A stretch of DNA of 64,000 nucleotides from ELB16-189 sp018266435 (GCA_030123525.1 CP126125.1:3534001-3598000), one strand, 5' to 3'. Shown: positions 1 through 8,894, counted from the stretch's first letter. The notes: generated by a model not told the origin, from the sequence alone. Numbers and translations: made by a program.

Positions 1-405
1 CTGATCGGCATCAGCAGGTGTGCCTCCAAAAGGTGAGAGCGCATCAGGCGCAATGGCGAGATACCCCTCGAGTGCCATTCTACGGGTTACATCTTCAATG
101 TGCGGGTTGAGTCCGCGGTTTTCGTGAATGATCATCACTACGGGATATTTTTTTACTTCCCTTGGGCGGGCGAGGTAAGCCTTCATGGTAGTGCCTTCGC
201 CTTCGTACGAAATTTTTTCGGTAATCAGTCGTTCGTCATTACCCAAAACCGTAGCCGCGTGAGCATAGTTCACCTCCAGCAACGGCAGCAAAGCCATTGC
301 AGCAGCCGTACTGCCCGTGAGTGTCGTAAGTTTTTTTAGAAACACCTCACGGCTCAACGGCTTGTGGGTGTATTCATCAAACAGGTTAATGATGCGCTGA
401 TCCAT
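1..405 (-). CDS. Dienelactone hydrolase family protein (3' part beyond window)
   Basis: The frame opens at an ATG at 405 and stays open to position 1, so 135 N-terminal residues are visible and the catalytic C-terminal part is missing. Residues 1-50 hold a short charged leader and an Ala/Leu-rich segment ending in an AHA-like cleavage context, suggesting export. From about residue 65 the sequence reads as an alpha/beta hydrolase, with the strand and oxyanion-type motif VVMIIHENRGLNPHIEDVTRR that is characteristic of dienelactone hydrolases (YghX-like proteins). Members hydrolyse lactone or ester bonds, but the substrate here is unknown. The nucleophile elbow lies outside the window. Family assignment is confident; specificity is not. 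Confidence 0.85.
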   Translation of the reverse strand, partial: MDQRIINLFDEYTHKPLSREVFLKKLTTLTGSTAAAMALLPLLEVNYAHAATVLGNDERLITEKISYEGEGTTMKAYLARPREVKKYPVVMIIHENRGLNPHIEDVTRRMALEGYLAIAPDALSPFGGTPADADQ

Positions 406-687
406 ACTGCTGTTATTATTTCTTAAACAAAAGCGAAGTTAGGAAATTAATAAGTTAAGAGATATAAAATTACATGGCGAGCTACCTCATGGGTTTATAA
501 ACTTCAACTCAGCAGCCTCCGCTCTATCAATATTATTAATTGAGAGATAATCATGGCTTATTCTACAAAAAGAATTATGGTTTTATATTTCTTAAAAAAG
601 AGTTGATGTAGCGTTAACCAAGCCACAAAGTTTATGAAAAGCGCTCCACTCACCCACACATCTTTCATTGGCTAATCGAGAGAAAAC
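406..687. other. AT-rich intergenic stretch without recognised gene
   Basis: This lies between the hydrolase start and the degraded reading frame at 688. No open frame with codon usage like the neighbours, no tRNA-like fold and no clear terminator was seen. It probably contains the hydrolase promoter and decayed sequence belonging to the outer-membrane protein remnant downstream. Confidence 0.4.
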
Positions 688-1005
688 ATGATTTGGGTAT
701 TCAAACAACCGACACGCCACTATTGCCAACACCTCCCGGATGGGTATAAGGGGTATCTCGTTACACTCGGCTTAACAAAAAAATTATCACCAGGAGTGAG
801 TATGGTGAGTGAAAATAATTTCATAGTGAACTCACCCAATTTTTCAACCAACGTATTGGGGTTTATTTCGCTCGGGCTGCGGCTCGGCAAAAGACGCCAT
901 AACTTTGACTTAGCTGTATTCACCATTTCTAATCTTTTTGACGGCACCCTGAGCGGCATCATCCCGATACCATTCATTGGCTATAACCTGAAAATAACAA
1001 AATAA
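688..1005 (+). pseudogene. C-terminal remnant of a Bacteroidota outer-membrane protein
   Basis: From about 751 the frame resembles the last third of the short outer-membrane proteins common in Bacteroidota. It has the order 'TLGLTKKLS..VSMVSENNFIV', then 'ISLGLRLGKRRHNFDLAV', then a final aromatic-ended strand 'IPFIGYNLKI'. The alternating hydrophobic pattern and the closing strand fit a beta-barrel end. The 37 residues before it look unrelated, there is no signal peptide, and a full protein of this type would be roughly 250-350 residues. I therefore read it as the surviving 3' end of a degraded gene. The similarity is from memory of family pattern, not a search. Confidence 0.4.
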
Positions 1006-1092
1006 CTACGGTTGTTTCTGGCATCCGGATTTAAGGTTAATTTCTCATTTCAGATTCTTTTGATTCAATTTGCACCTTGTAATTTCTTCTAC

Positions 1093-2115
1093 ATGCTATC
1101 CATTGAAAAAGGCGTAAGCCTGAAACCGTACACCACTTTTGGGATTGACTGTACCGCAAAATATTTCTGTGCCATAACATCTGTTTCTGACCTTCAGGAA
1201 TTGATTTCAACTGAGTTCTTTAACAACGAAAAGCATTTGATCCTGGGCCGGGGCAGCAATGTGCTCTTCACCCAAGATTTTGATGGCCTCGTCATTCACA
1301 ACTCAATCAAAGGCATTGAAACAGTTTCCGAAAACGATGAAAAAATTGTTTTAAAAATAAGCTCAGGCGAACTATGGCATGAAGTCGTGATGCATTGCGT
1401 AAAAAACAACTGGGGTGGCATTGAAAATCTTTCGCTGATTCCCGGCACGATGGGCGCAGCACCTATACAAAACATCGGTGCTTACGGTGTGGAAGTAAAA
1501 AATGTAATTGATCGGGTAGAGATAATTGATCTCTCAACAAGTGTGATCAGGTCACTGAGTAATGAAGAATGCAGGTTTGGCTACCGCGAAAGTGTATTTA
1601 AGCACGAACTGAAAAAAAATATTTTTATTTCAAGTGTTACTTTAACGTTGACCAAAAAAAATCATCAGATCAATACTTCGTACGGTGCGTTGACTACAAC
1701 TCTTCATCAGATGAATGTGTTTGAGTTTACTCCACAAACGATAAGCGATGCGGTGATCAAAATCAGAACTGAAAAGTTGCCCGATCACCAAAAGATGGGC
1801 AATGCCGGAAGCTTTTTTAAGAACCCGGAGATCGCTGAAAAACTATTTCATCAGCTACAACTTCAATATCCTGAAATACCTCATTATCCATCTGCCAATC
1901 AGCAAGTTAAGATTCCTGCAGGATGGCTCATTGAGCGCTGCGGATGGAAAGGAAAACGAATTGGCGATGCCGGTGTGCATGCGCACCAGGCGTTGGTGTT
2001 GGTCAACTATGGAAATGCAAGCGGTGAAGAAATTTTTTCTCTTTCAAAAAAAATTTCTGCTGCAGTTCAAGAAAAATTTTCAATCACACTCACACCCGAG
2101 GTAAACATTTTTTGA
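1093..2115 (+). CDS. murB: UDP-N-acetylmuramate dehydrogenase
   Basis: MurB is the FAD enzyme that reduces UDP-GlcNAc-enolpyruvate to UDP-MurNAc with NADPH in cytoplasmic peptidoglycan precursor synthesis. The ATG at 1093 gives 340 residues, the size of the E. coli-type enzyme, and starts just before the typical 'SLKPYTTFGID' opening; an upstream in-frame ATG at 1012 would add 27 residues that do not resemble the family. Visible motifs are the FAD-binding 'ILGRGSNVLF', 'IENLSLIPGTMGAAPIQNIGAYG', the catalytic-serine loop 'GNAGSFFKNP' and the C-terminal 'GVHAHQALVLVN'. It stands alone between a decayed gene and the small lysine-rich gene, with no other mur genes adjacent. Confidence 0.96.
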   Translation: MLSIEKGVSLKPYTTFGIDCTAKYFCAITSVSDLQELISTEFFNNEKHLILGRGSNVLFTQDFDGLVIHNSIKGIETVSENDEKIVLKISSGELWHEVVMHCVKNNWGGIENLSLIPGTMGAAPIQNIGAYGVEVKNVIDRVEIIDLSTSVIRSLSNEECRFGYRESVFKHELKKNIFISSVTLTLTKKNHQINTSYGALTTTLHQMNVFEFTPQTISDAVIKIRTEKLPDHQKMGNAGSFFKNPEIAEKLFHQLQLQYPEIPHYPSANQQVKIPAGWLIERCGWKGKRIGDAGVHAHQALVLVNYGNASGEEIFSLSKKISAAVQEKFSITLTPEVNIF

Positions 2116-2203
2116 GTCATCATGGCATTTGTTTTTCACTTTGCATTTTTAAAAAATCTTTGTGGAAAATTTTTTGACATCTGAAAATTTTTTGCACAAA
2201 ATT

Positions 2204-2233
2204 TTTGCAGATTAATTTTTTATTATACCTTTC
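2204..2233 (+). promoter_or_regulatory. Putative Bacteroidota promoter of the lysine-rich small gene
   Basis: TTTG at 2204-2207 and TACCTTTC at 2226-2233 are separated by 18 bases, close to the Bacteroidota -33 TTTG / -7 TAnnTTTG pattern. The element sits about 30 bases before the ATG at 2264, in very T-rich DNA. The -7 element has one mismatch in its last base. Confidence 0.4.
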
Positions 2234-2263
2234 GATCAGTTTTAAACAAAACATTAAAACGCT

Positions 2264-2329
2264 ATGGCAAAAAAACCCGCTAAGAAAGCAGCTAAGAAAG
2301 CTAAGAAAGCTGCTAAGAAGAAGAAGTAA
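2264..2329 (+). CDS. 21-residue Lys/Ala-rich histone H1-like small protein
   Basis: The ATG at 2264 opens 21 codons that encode only Met, Ala, Pro and Lys, starting MAKKPAKKAAKK and finishing in four lysines. This matches the AKKxAKK pattern of histone H1-like C-terminal tails and of very short basic proteins found in Bacteroidota. Such a peptide would bind nucleic acids non-specifically, but this is inference from charge alone. A plausible promoter lies upstream, and a strong rho-independent terminator follows 24 bases after the stop. Together these mark it as a discrete monocistronic gene despite its size. Part of a longer gene is unlikely because the frame is closed on both sides. Confidence 0.7.
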   Translation: MAKKPAKKAAKKAKKAAKKKK

Positions 2330-2352
2330 TCAGCAGTGCTGATACTTTTAGA

Positions 2353-2386
2353 AAGGGAAGCAATCCAGGATCGCTTCCCTTTTTCT
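2353..2386 (+). terminator. Rho-independent terminator after the lysine-rich gene
   Basis: AGGGAAGC at 2354-2361 pairs with GCTTCCCT at 2373-2380 and is followed directly by a T-rich tract. Confidence 0.85.
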
Positions 2387-2448
2387 TTTGCCCTTTCACC
2401 AAGGTATAGTCAGACTAAAAAATACTCATCAGCAGTTGCACAAAATAA

Positions 2449-2480
2449 AAAAGGCTCATCGTACGGATGAGCCTTTCATT
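2449..2480. terminator. Bidirectional terminator serving the DUF3078 gene
   Basis: AAAGGCTCATC, a GTAC loop and GGATGAGCCTTT form a near-perfect hairpin. It has an A-run on the left (a T-run for minus-strand transcription) and a T-rich tract on the right. It lies just past the stop of the minus-strand DUF3078 gene. Confidence 0.85.
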
Positions 2481-2493
2481 TTTTCAGCTAAGA

Positions 2494-3414
2494 TTACTTC
2501 TTATCGGCAAAATTTTGAAACGTATAAAGCATACCAAATGAAAATGCCTGGCTTAATTGCACGTTGCTATCCTGATTATGATCATACAACAGAATAGTAC
2601 CTAAGTTTAAGTTAAAGAACCTTCCAATCTTTGCTGTCAGGTTCAGGTCAAGCCGGTGATACAGATCATCAATAGCCACCTGTTGATAATTGGCAAACAT
2701 GATGTAACGCCATTTTAAATTTACATTTTTAAAAATGTCCTTATCAAATTCAGCCAGCATTTGAAAGGCCAGCCACTCCATGCGGGCAGTTCGGTTGGGT
2801 GAAAGGCCATAAGGTGTTGGGGTATCGGTATTAATAAACCGTTGCACTTCATTAACAATAGTCAACCGTGGAGCCAGTGGTGAGAGGCGCAGTTTAAAGT
2901 AATTCACCGGGTGATATTCAAAGCCCAACCCCGTAGTGATAAATGCCGGAGCTACAAAATCAGACAGCATCACGAGCGAATCCTGTGCGTTGTTTTTAGT
3001 TTTCAGGTATTTATAGCCTGGAGCAAACTGAGAGAGGAAGTTGGCAGAGACAGCCAAGTCCCATTTTTTACTCAGGGTGTGGCCATACTTCGTGTCTAAA
3101 AAAATGCGGTCTAGCGTTTTGCGATACCCGAGTCCTTGGTTGTTAACCATTCCATACTGAAAGTCTATTTCATTATCCCATGAATTGTGGGCGCCCTTGT
3201 AGTTGGCTTTGTAGTTTAAAAATGCCGTAAGGCCAATGGAATTAACCCCGCCAGCTTTCCAGTTTGACGTAAAACTGGCTTGGTTCATATTAAAACTGGC
3301 ACGAAATGATTTTTTCCATTTAGTTAACGTATCAATTTTTACAATTTGGCCGGTACCGTCCACAGAGCACAGCAAACCAATTAAAAAACTTACCAAAACA
3401 ACTTGTTTATGCAT
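2494..3414 (-). CDS. DUF3078 domain outer-membrane protein
   Basis: This is a 306-residue exported protein. Residues 1-23 form a signal peptide ending near DGTGQ. The mature part opens with 'WKKSFRASFNMNQASFTSNWKAGG', the recognisable start of the DUF3078 family of Bacteroidota, and continues with alternating beta strands to a C-terminal 'FGMLYTF' strand. This pattern fits an outer-membrane beta-barrel. No biochemical role is established for the family and nothing in the neighbourhood specifies one. The gene is bounded by the terminator at 2449-2480 and by the response regulator gene upstream (63 bases apart), so it may be expressed alone or by read-through from that gene. Confidence 0.85.
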   Translation of the reverse strand: MHKQVVLVSFLIGLLCSVDGTGQIVKIDTLTKWKKSFRASFNMNQASFTSNWKAGGVNSIGLTAFLNYKANYKGAHNSWDNEIDFQYGMVNNQGLGYRKTLDRIFLDTKYGHTLSKKWDLAVSANFLSQFAPGYKYLKTKNNAQDSLVMLSDFVAPAFITTGLGFEYHPVNYFKLRLSPLAPRLTIVNEVQRFINTDTPTPYGLSPNRTARMEWLAFQMLAEFDKDIFKNVNLKWRYIMFANYQQVAIDDLYHRLDLNLTAKIGRFFNLNLGTILLYDHNQDSNVQLSQAFSFGMLYTFQNFADKK

Positions 3415-3477
3415 AGAGTTGGGTTTAGTGAACTACAAAAGTAAAAAAAAAGCTAAACCCGGAGAGGACGCGTTGAC

Positions 3478-3894
3478 TTAACTATTGCTTAATTTGATTT
3501 CATCCAAGGCTATTTCGGTGAGCGGCTTGGTGATGAACTTGATGACATAGTTATTGTTTACGATTTTGTCGATGTCTCTCTTGTTATCAGAACTGGAAAG
3601 GATGATCACTTTGCATTTATTACGCACCAACTCATTGAATTTTTCAAATTCGTAGAGAAATACAAACCCATCCACAATAGGCATGTTGATATCCAGAAAA
3701 ATAATGCTCGGAAGATTTTGAGAATCATTTTCGTACTGCTTTAGATAGTCCAAAGCTCCTTTGCCTGAACTTTTTACCTCAACACGGTGAGAAAACTTGG
3801 TGATTTCAATTATTCTTTTGCTGATGAAATTATCGGTGTCGTTATCATCCACCAGCATCACTATGTCCAATGTTTTTATTTCAGCATCAACCAT
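3478..3894 (-). CDS. Single-domain response regulator (Rcp1/CheY-like)
   Basis: The 138-residue protein is a stand-alone receiver domain. The acidic pocket is D16-D17 ('MLVDDNDTDN'), the phospho-acceptor is D68 in 'IFLDINMPIVDGF', the switch Ser is around S101, and the conserved Lys is K123 in 'ITKPL'. No output domain is present. The 'VDDNDTDNFISKR' opening is typical of regulators that serve hybrid histidine kinases in Bacteroidota. No histidine kinase is encoded nearby, so its partner must lie elsewhere. Confidence 0.92.
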   Translation of the reverse strand: MVDAEIKTLDIVMLVDDNDTDNFISKRIIEITKFSHRVEVKSSGKGALDYLKQYENDSQNLPSIIFLDINMPIVDGFVFLYEFEKFNELVRNKCKVIILSSSDNKRDIDKIVNNNYVIKFITKPLTEIALDEIKLSNS

Positions 3895-3928
3895 TAGAAT
3901 TCTCTTTATGAAATGTAAAAAACCTGAG

Positions 3929-3936
3929 CAAAATTA
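3929..3936 (-). promoter_or_regulatory. Possible -7 element for the response regulator
   Basis: On the minus strand TAATTTTG matches TAnnTTTG and lies 35 bases before the ATG at 3894. I saw no convincing -33 TTG at the expected distance. Confidence 0.3.
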
Positions 3937-4021
3937 TCTCTTTTTATGAAACCCTTGCGGTTTCCGAATGATTATAACTTAATGAAGTAAGGATTTGTTA
4001 CAAATTGCAGAAAAATAGCGG

Positions 4022-5608
4022 TTACTTTTTAACGATAAGTAATTTTTCGCCTACTGAAATCGATAACGAGGTTTTTTTGTTCCAATCCATCAATTCTTTT
4101 ATGGTCGCCCCAAACTGCCGGGCAATACTATATAATGTGTCTGAGTTCTTTACTACATAGGTAAATTGTTTTGGCTCTTGTGGATTGGATTGATTTACAG
4201 AATCTGCGGCTTGAGTCTTTATGGCAGGAACAAAATCTTGACCGGATGGCTTAAGTTGATTTCCATTACTTTGGCTTTCAATCAGTTGGGGTTGCGGTTG
4301 CGGCTGGGCTTGCCACGCAAAGGATTCATTGCTCAAAGAGGCCACCTCAAGAACAGTATCACTCGAGGGTTCGGGCTGAAGTTGTTGAGGCGGATCACTT
4401 AGGGCATTTTTGTTCAACCGAACTAGGGTGCCCCCAGCAATCAAACCATCACCTATTTTAGGATTTAATTTTTTTAAATTTTTTAATCGAATTCCCTGCA
4501 ATTGGCTCACCAACCAAAGGTCATCTCCCATTTTTGATTTGTAGATTAAAACCTCACTCCTTTTTTTCTTTTTTTCTAAAAAATAAACGGCACCGGCTTT
4601 AATTTCGTGATCAATGGATATGTCGTTGTAGTTGACAAATTTTGAAATATCAATGTGTGAACGGGCAGCCAACCCAGCTACTGTTTCTCCTGGCTGTGCC
4701 ACAATGATCTTCAATCCATTGATTGTCAGGTTTTCATTTATCGGTAGCTTTGTTATAGGAATTGCTTTAGATGCCTTGGGTGAATTGATGACCAGGTTAT
4801 TAAAATCAGCTAATGCTGAGCCCGAAGGGATTGCCACTGAATACTGCTTATCGCCTGGCACTAACCCTCGCCTGGCCCACTTGTTGTATTCCAGTAAAAG
4901 GTTTTCATCTATTGACACTTCACTGGCCAAGCGGCTTAATTTTTTATCAGACATTTCATAAAGGCTTACTTTTAATTTAGGTTCACCTACAATGGCGTTT
5001 TCAAATGCAATTTTGTGAGCCAAATATTTTTTTACATACCAATACGTATCTGACGAGATGATCATGTGGCTGTCGCCATTGAATTTATCTCCAATTGAAC
5101 GCCTGACTCCGCCTGTTCCCATTTGATACGCTTGTAAGGCGAGAAGCCAATTATTAAAATAAGTGTTGCTTTGCTTCAGGTAGCGCGCTGCCCCGCGCGA
5201 TGCGGACACTATGTTCATTCGTTCGTCCACTTCATCGTCCACGCGCAACCCCATTTCTTGAGCGGTATAATCTTTAAACTGCCAAAAGCCCACGGCGTTA
5301 GAAACGGATACCGCATCGGATACCAGTGCACTTTCTTGCAAACAGAGGTACTTAAAATCTTGCGGCAGGTTTTCTTCAGAAAATATTTTTTCAATGATGG
5401 GGAAATACGTTTTAGCACGCTCTACTTTCATTTCATAGTAACGGCCGGGGCGAACGAGTGCATCCACATCTTGTTGTATTTCACGTCTGGCATCATCGCG
5501 TATGGTGAGCGACATACCGGCAAAATGCATTTTGTGTGGCACTTCAGGAGTCTGGGCGTGTGAGGCAGCAACTCCAAAAAAAATGAGTGCGGCTGCAAAA
5601 AATCTCAT
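4022..5608 (-). CDS. mltD: MltD-like lytic transglycosylase with LysM repeats
   Basis: The 528-residue exported enzyme is predicted to cleave the MurNAc-GlcNAc bond of peptidoglycan. Residues 1-19 are a signal peptide ending in SHA-Q. The SLT domain (about 55-200) shows 'YLCLQESALVSDAVS' with catalytic Glu at E92, then 'NAVGFWQF' and 'NWLLALQAYQMGTGGVRR'. Three LysM-type peptidoglycan-binding modules follow: around 300-340 ('VAQPGETVAGLAARSHIDI'), around 350-395, and at the extreme C-terminus ('YVVKNSDTLYSIARQFG'). A Gln/Pro/Ser-rich linker precedes the last LysM. Architecture and length match MltD. It is the last of four minus-strand genes, 61 bases beyond the methyltransferase. Confidence 0.93.
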   Translation of the reverse strand: MRFFAAALIFFGVAASHAQTPEVPHKMHFAGMSLTIRDDARREIQQDVDALVRPGRYYEMKVERAKTYFPIIEKIFSEENLPQDFKYLCLQESALVSDAVSVSNAVGFWQFKDYTAQEMGLRVDDEVDERMNIVSASRGAARYLKQSNTYFNNWLLALQAYQMGTGGVRRSIGDKFNGDSHMIISSDTYWYVKKYLAHKIAFENAIVGEPKLKVSLYEMSDKKLSRLASEVSIDENLLLEYNKWARRGLVPGDKQYSVAIPSGSALADFNNLVINSPKASKAIPITKLPINENLTINGLKIIVAQPGETVAGLAARSHIDISKFVNYNDISIDHEIKAGAVYFLEKKKKRSEVLIYKSKMGDDLWLVSQLQGIRLKNLKKLNPKIGDGLIAGGTLVRLNKNALSDPPQQLQPEPSSDTVLEVASLSNESFAWQAQPQPQPQLIESQSNGNQLKPSGQDFVPAIKTQAADSVNQSNPQEPKQFTYVVKNSDTLYSIARQFGATIKELMDWNKKTSLSISVGEKLLIVKK

Positions 5609-5669
5609 CGGGGCAAAGATAAAACATTTGCCCCAAATTTCACTGGTCTGCTCAGGCTAACCCAATCAT

Positions 5670-6305
5670 CTATTTTTTGTACATCATCATAATACCATCG
5701 CGCAGCGACAGCAGCAGGTTTTCCACGCGAGAGTCGGCTTGCACTTTACGGTTAAATTCAAGAATGGCCCGGGTGTCTTTATCAGGCTGAGGGTCAACTA
5801 CTTTTCCGCTCCACAATACATTATCGGCCATGAGTATGCCTCCGGGCAAAACTTTGTCAATGACCAAATCGTAATAGAGTGAGTAATTTTCTTTATCGGC
5901 ATCAATAAAAACGAGATCGAAGGTTTCTTTTAATTGGGGAATGATTTTTCTTGCATCTCCTATCCGGTAGTCAATCCGTTGGCTGAGGCCGGCTTCATTA
6001 AAATAATTTCTTACTTTATTTTCTAACTCAGCATTGATATCCAGTGTAATTAATTTTCCAGTGGGGGCAAGTCCTTCCGCCAAACAAATTGCTGAGTAGC
6101 CCGTGTAAGTTCCTATTTCTAAAATTGTCTTTGGTTTTATCAATTTACTGATCAGCGAAAGGTACCGACCCTGCACCTGCCCCGAAAGCATACGTGGGCG
6201 AAGTACGTTGGCATGAGTATCGCGGTTTATCTTTTTTAACAGAGCACCCTCCTCATCTGTGTGCTGTTCAATGTAGCGCTGCAACTCAGCGGGAAGAAAA
6301 TCCAT
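5670..6305 (-). CDS. O-methyltransferase (family 3, COMT-like)
   Basis: This 211-residue protein is a class I SAM-dependent methyltransferase of the caffeoyl-CoA/catechol type. It shows 'ILEIGTYTGYSAICLAEGL' (SAM motif I), 'LITLDINAELE' (acidic residue for the ribose hydroxyls), 'FDLVFIDADKENYSLYYD' (metal and substrate loop) and 'GGILMADNVLWSGKVVDP'. The typical divalent-metal Asp and Asn residues are present. The substrate cannot be told from sequence. It lies 34 bases downstream of the M16 peptidase gene, in the same minus-strand series. Confidence 0.93.
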   Translation of the reverse strand: MDFLPAELQRYIEQHTDEEGALLKKINRDTHANVLRPRMLSGQVQGRYLSLISKLIKPKTILEIGTYTGYSAICLAEGLAPTGKLITLDINAELENKVRNYFNEAGLSQRIDYRIGDARKIIPQLKETFDLVFIDADKENYSLYYDLVIDKVLPGGILMADNVLWSGKVVDPQPDKDTRAILEFNRKVQADSRVENLLLSLRDGIMMMYKK

Positions 6306-6339
6306 AGGTTTTAAATTGAGAGGTGCAAATCAGGGTATT

Positions 6340-7572
6340 TTATTTTGGAATCATCATCAATGTACTCAGTTTATTTTCGTCAAACATTTCATTTGCCAAC
6401 TGCTGAAGTTCTACGGATGTGGTTGATTTTACCCGGTCAAAAATTTCTTCAAGCGGGGTGATCCGGTTTAAGTCAAGCAGGTTGCGCGCCATCATCATCA
6501 TAAAACCAACGTTATTTTCTTCTGCCATGGCAATCTGACCTAAAATCTGTTCTTTGGAAGAAGTCAGTTGTTTTATCCCTAATTTATTTTCTTTCAGTTT
6601 TCTCAACTCATTTTTCACCAACTCAGTACTTTTTTTAAGTTGAGAGGGCTCTGTTCCAAAGCTGATCACAAACAAGCCCGTGTCAGTGAATGGAACATAC
6701 TGTGCGCCAATGCTGTACACAAATCCATACTTTTCGCGAAGAGCTAAATTCAATCGTGAGTTCATTCCTGACCCACCTAAAATATTGGTGAGCATAAAAA
6801 AGGGGGTGCGCAGTGCATGTGTTGAATGAAAAGCCGGACGCCCCATGGCGCAGCGAGCCTGCTTTACCGGCCGTTTCAGCAAGACTTCTTTTGGTTTGAA
6901 CCCCGAAAATTTTTTTCGTTTCGTGCGGGAGGTTAATGAGGGTACATGACCTAAGTATTTTTCAGCAAGCGTTACGATTTTTTCCATTGGTACATTTCCT
7001 ACACTGGAAAAAATAACTTTGTGTGTATCCAAGTGTTGTTTAATAAACTCCTGAAAATTCTTTCTCTTGAAACTGCCTACGGTTTCTTGCCTGCCCAGTA
7101 TATTCATTCCCATCGGGTGGTCTGCAAAAACTACGGCATCAAACTCGTCTTGCAGCGAGTCGTCAGGGTCATCGTAATACATGGCCATTTCTTCAAGGAT
7201 AACATTGCGTTCGCGATTGATTTGACCGGGCGGAAAAATAGAATCAAACGTGATATCAGCTAACAATTCAATTGCCCGCTCCACGTACGTAGTGCGCACT
7301 GAAGCGTAAAATAAAATTTTTTCTTTGTCAGTAAATGCATTCAGTTCTCCACCCAATGACTCCAGCCGGTTGAGAATATGAAATGCCTTACGTTTGCGCG
7401 TACCTTTAAACGCCATATGCTCCCAAAAATGAGCAATGCCCTGATTGGCCGGTGTTTCATCACGACTGCCAATGTCGAGCATGATGCCGCAGTGTACAAT
7501 CTTAGAGGTGGTGATGTGGTTGTGTGCAACCCGAATACCGTTTTTTAATGTATGGATTTGATACTCTCTCAT
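6340..7572 (-). CDS. M16 family zinc peptidase
   Basis: The 410-residue protein has the inverted zinc motif HFWEH (H48, E51, H52), with the third zinc ligand at E127/E128 in 'RNVILEEMAMYYDDP', the spacing expected for M16A/B enzymes. The second, inactive-type half shows 'GGSGMNSRLNLALREKYGFVYSIGA', the usual C-terminal domain signature. There is no signal peptide, so it is probably cytoplasmic and involved in peptide turnover; in some bacteria related proteins process exported peptides. Its ATG overlaps the TGA of the saccharopine-dehydrogenase-like gene (ATGA), implying translational coupling. Confidence 0.93.
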   Translation of the reverse strand: MREYQIHTLKNGIRVAHNHITTSKIVHCGIMLDIGSRDETPANQGIAHFWEHMAFKGTRKRKAFHILNRLESLGGELNAFTDKEKILFYASVRTTYVERAIELLADITFDSIFPPGQINRERNVILEEMAMYYDDPDDSLQDEFDAVVFADHPMGMNILGRQETVGSFKRKNFQEFIKQHLDTHKVIFSSVGNVPMEKIVTLAEKYLGHVPSLTSRTKRKKFSGFKPKEVLLKRPVKQARCAMGRPAFHSTHALRTPFFMLTNILGGSGMNSRLNLALREKYGFVYSIGAQYVPFTDTGLFVISFGTEPSQLKKSTELVKNELRKLKENKLGIKQLTSSKEQILGQIAMAEENNVGFMMMMARNLLDLNRITPLEEIFDRVKSTTSVELQQLANEMFDENKLSTLMMIPK

Positions 7573-8894
7573 ATCATTTCTTTCTCTTGCAGCCCAATGC
7601 CCAACTCTTTCAATTCTTTCAATATAGGATCATAAAATTCGGACGTTACAGGAGTTGCCACCCCCCTGCTTTGTATTTTATTCTGAAGCAAAAGCTTTGT
7701 AGCTATTGCTAAAGGAAGGCCTACGGTTTTGGCCATGGCAGTGTGAGTTTCATTTTCACCGGTGGCCGTAAGCCAGGCTTGAATTTCTTTTTCCTTACCC
7801 CCTAACCCATAATTAAAGCGATGCCACATCACGATAAAATCTTTGTCGCCAGGGGCAAGCCTCCATTTTTTATTCAGGATATGCTCAAGAGCCTGAGCCG
7901 GAGTTGCTTGGGTTAACCCAATTTTTTCATCTGAAAAAAAACCACTCCACTTCAGGCGTTTCATTTCCTCACCATCCATTGAAACCAAAAACCTTTTAGC
8001 AATTTCTTCTTCACTATTTTTTGTATTCAGAAACGATGCGATAAATTCTTTATGTGTCATGGTTTCAATTCCATCCATTGTGTAGCTGTCATCACAGCAC
8101 CCCAATTGGGCCAGAATGTTCCAGGCGCTGCAGTAGCCTTTGTTTCGCAATGTGCCGCGTAATACGGTTTTGCATTCACGCAACCCATATACCTCTGCAT
8201 ACTTCAATGAATCGCGGTTAGCATAGCCTTCGTATTCGCCAAAACCGGGAACTGAAACCGAAGTTGTTCGGGTAAAAAGTTGCTGATACGGAATGTATTT
8301 AAATTTTCCATCGTGTAAATACTTAGCGGTGCCTTGTCCTGCCAATACCACATTTCGCGGATTCCAGGTGAACTTATATCGCCACGGATTATGCGGATCA
8401 GTATCGGGTGCTATCAGTCCTCCGGTAAATGACTCAAATGAAGTTACCTCTCCCCCTATATGCTTAATTTTATCAATTACTTGCATTGCACTCATGTGGT
8501 CAATGCCTGGGTCCAGACCACATTCATTCAAAAACAAAAGTCCGCTGGTTTTTGTTTCGGTATCCAATTTTTTCATTTCATCAGACACATAGCTGGCTGT
8601 GAGCAAGTGCTTTTTTTCCTGCAAACAAAGTTTAGCTACCTGCGGGTGAAGGCTTGCCGGAAGCAGGGATATAATTACATCCGCATGACGGATGGCTAAT
8701 GTACTGTCATCCCTTTTCTCAATGTTGAATTCGATAGCTTTGGCATGGGATGAAGCCCCGATTTTTTCTTCGGCATACTTTTTAAAAACATCGCCCACGG
8801 TGATGTGCCACTCATGGTGAGCAGCCTGTTTAATCAGGTAAGAAATAAGCGAAGACGAAGAACGCCCCGCGCCCAATACAAGAATTTTTTTCAT
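7569..8894 (-). CDS. Saccharopine dehydrogenase family protein
   Basis: The 441-residue protein begins with a Rossmann fold, 'KILVLGAGRSSSSLISYLI', and shows 'ADVIISLLPASLHPQVAKLC', 'LLTASYVSDEM', 'LFLNECGLDPGIDHMSA' and 'TSFESFTGGLIAPD', all typical of the saccharopine reductase/dehydrogenase family (Lys9-like). In yeast this family acts in lysine metabolism. In Bacteroidota the homologues are usually annotated as saccharopine dehydrogenase, with lysine degradation as the likely role. The C-terminal 'WHRFNYG' segment is also family-typical. Its start at 8894 faces the cytidine deaminase gene, so the 67 bases to 8962 must hold both promoters. Confidence 0.9.
   Translation of the reverse strand: MKKILVLGAGRSSSSLISYLIKQAAHHEWHITVGDVFKKYAEEKIGASSHAKAIEFNIEKRDDSTLAIRHADVIISLLPASLHPQVAKLCLQEKKHLLTASYVSDEMKKLDTETKTSGLLFLNECGLDPGIDHMSAMQVIDKIKHIGGEVTSFESFTGGLIAPDTDPHNPWRYKFTWNPRNVVLAGQGTAKYLHDGKFKYIPYQQLFTRTTSVSVPGFGEYEGYANRDSLKYAEVYGLRECKTVLRGTLRNKGYCSAWNILAQLGCCDDSYTMDGIETMTHKEFIASFLNTKNSEEEIAKRFLVSMDGEEMKRLKWSGFFSDEKIGLTQATPAQALEHILNKKWRLAPGDKDFIVMWHRFNYGLGGKEKEIQAWLTATGENETHTAMAKTVGLPLAIATKLLLQNKIQSRGVATPVTSEFYDPILKELKELGIGLQEKEMI

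Noticed and set aside
58..339. Plus-strand frame opposite the dienelactone hydrolase
   Set aside because: It is a shadow of the minus-strand gene, whose motif is clear.
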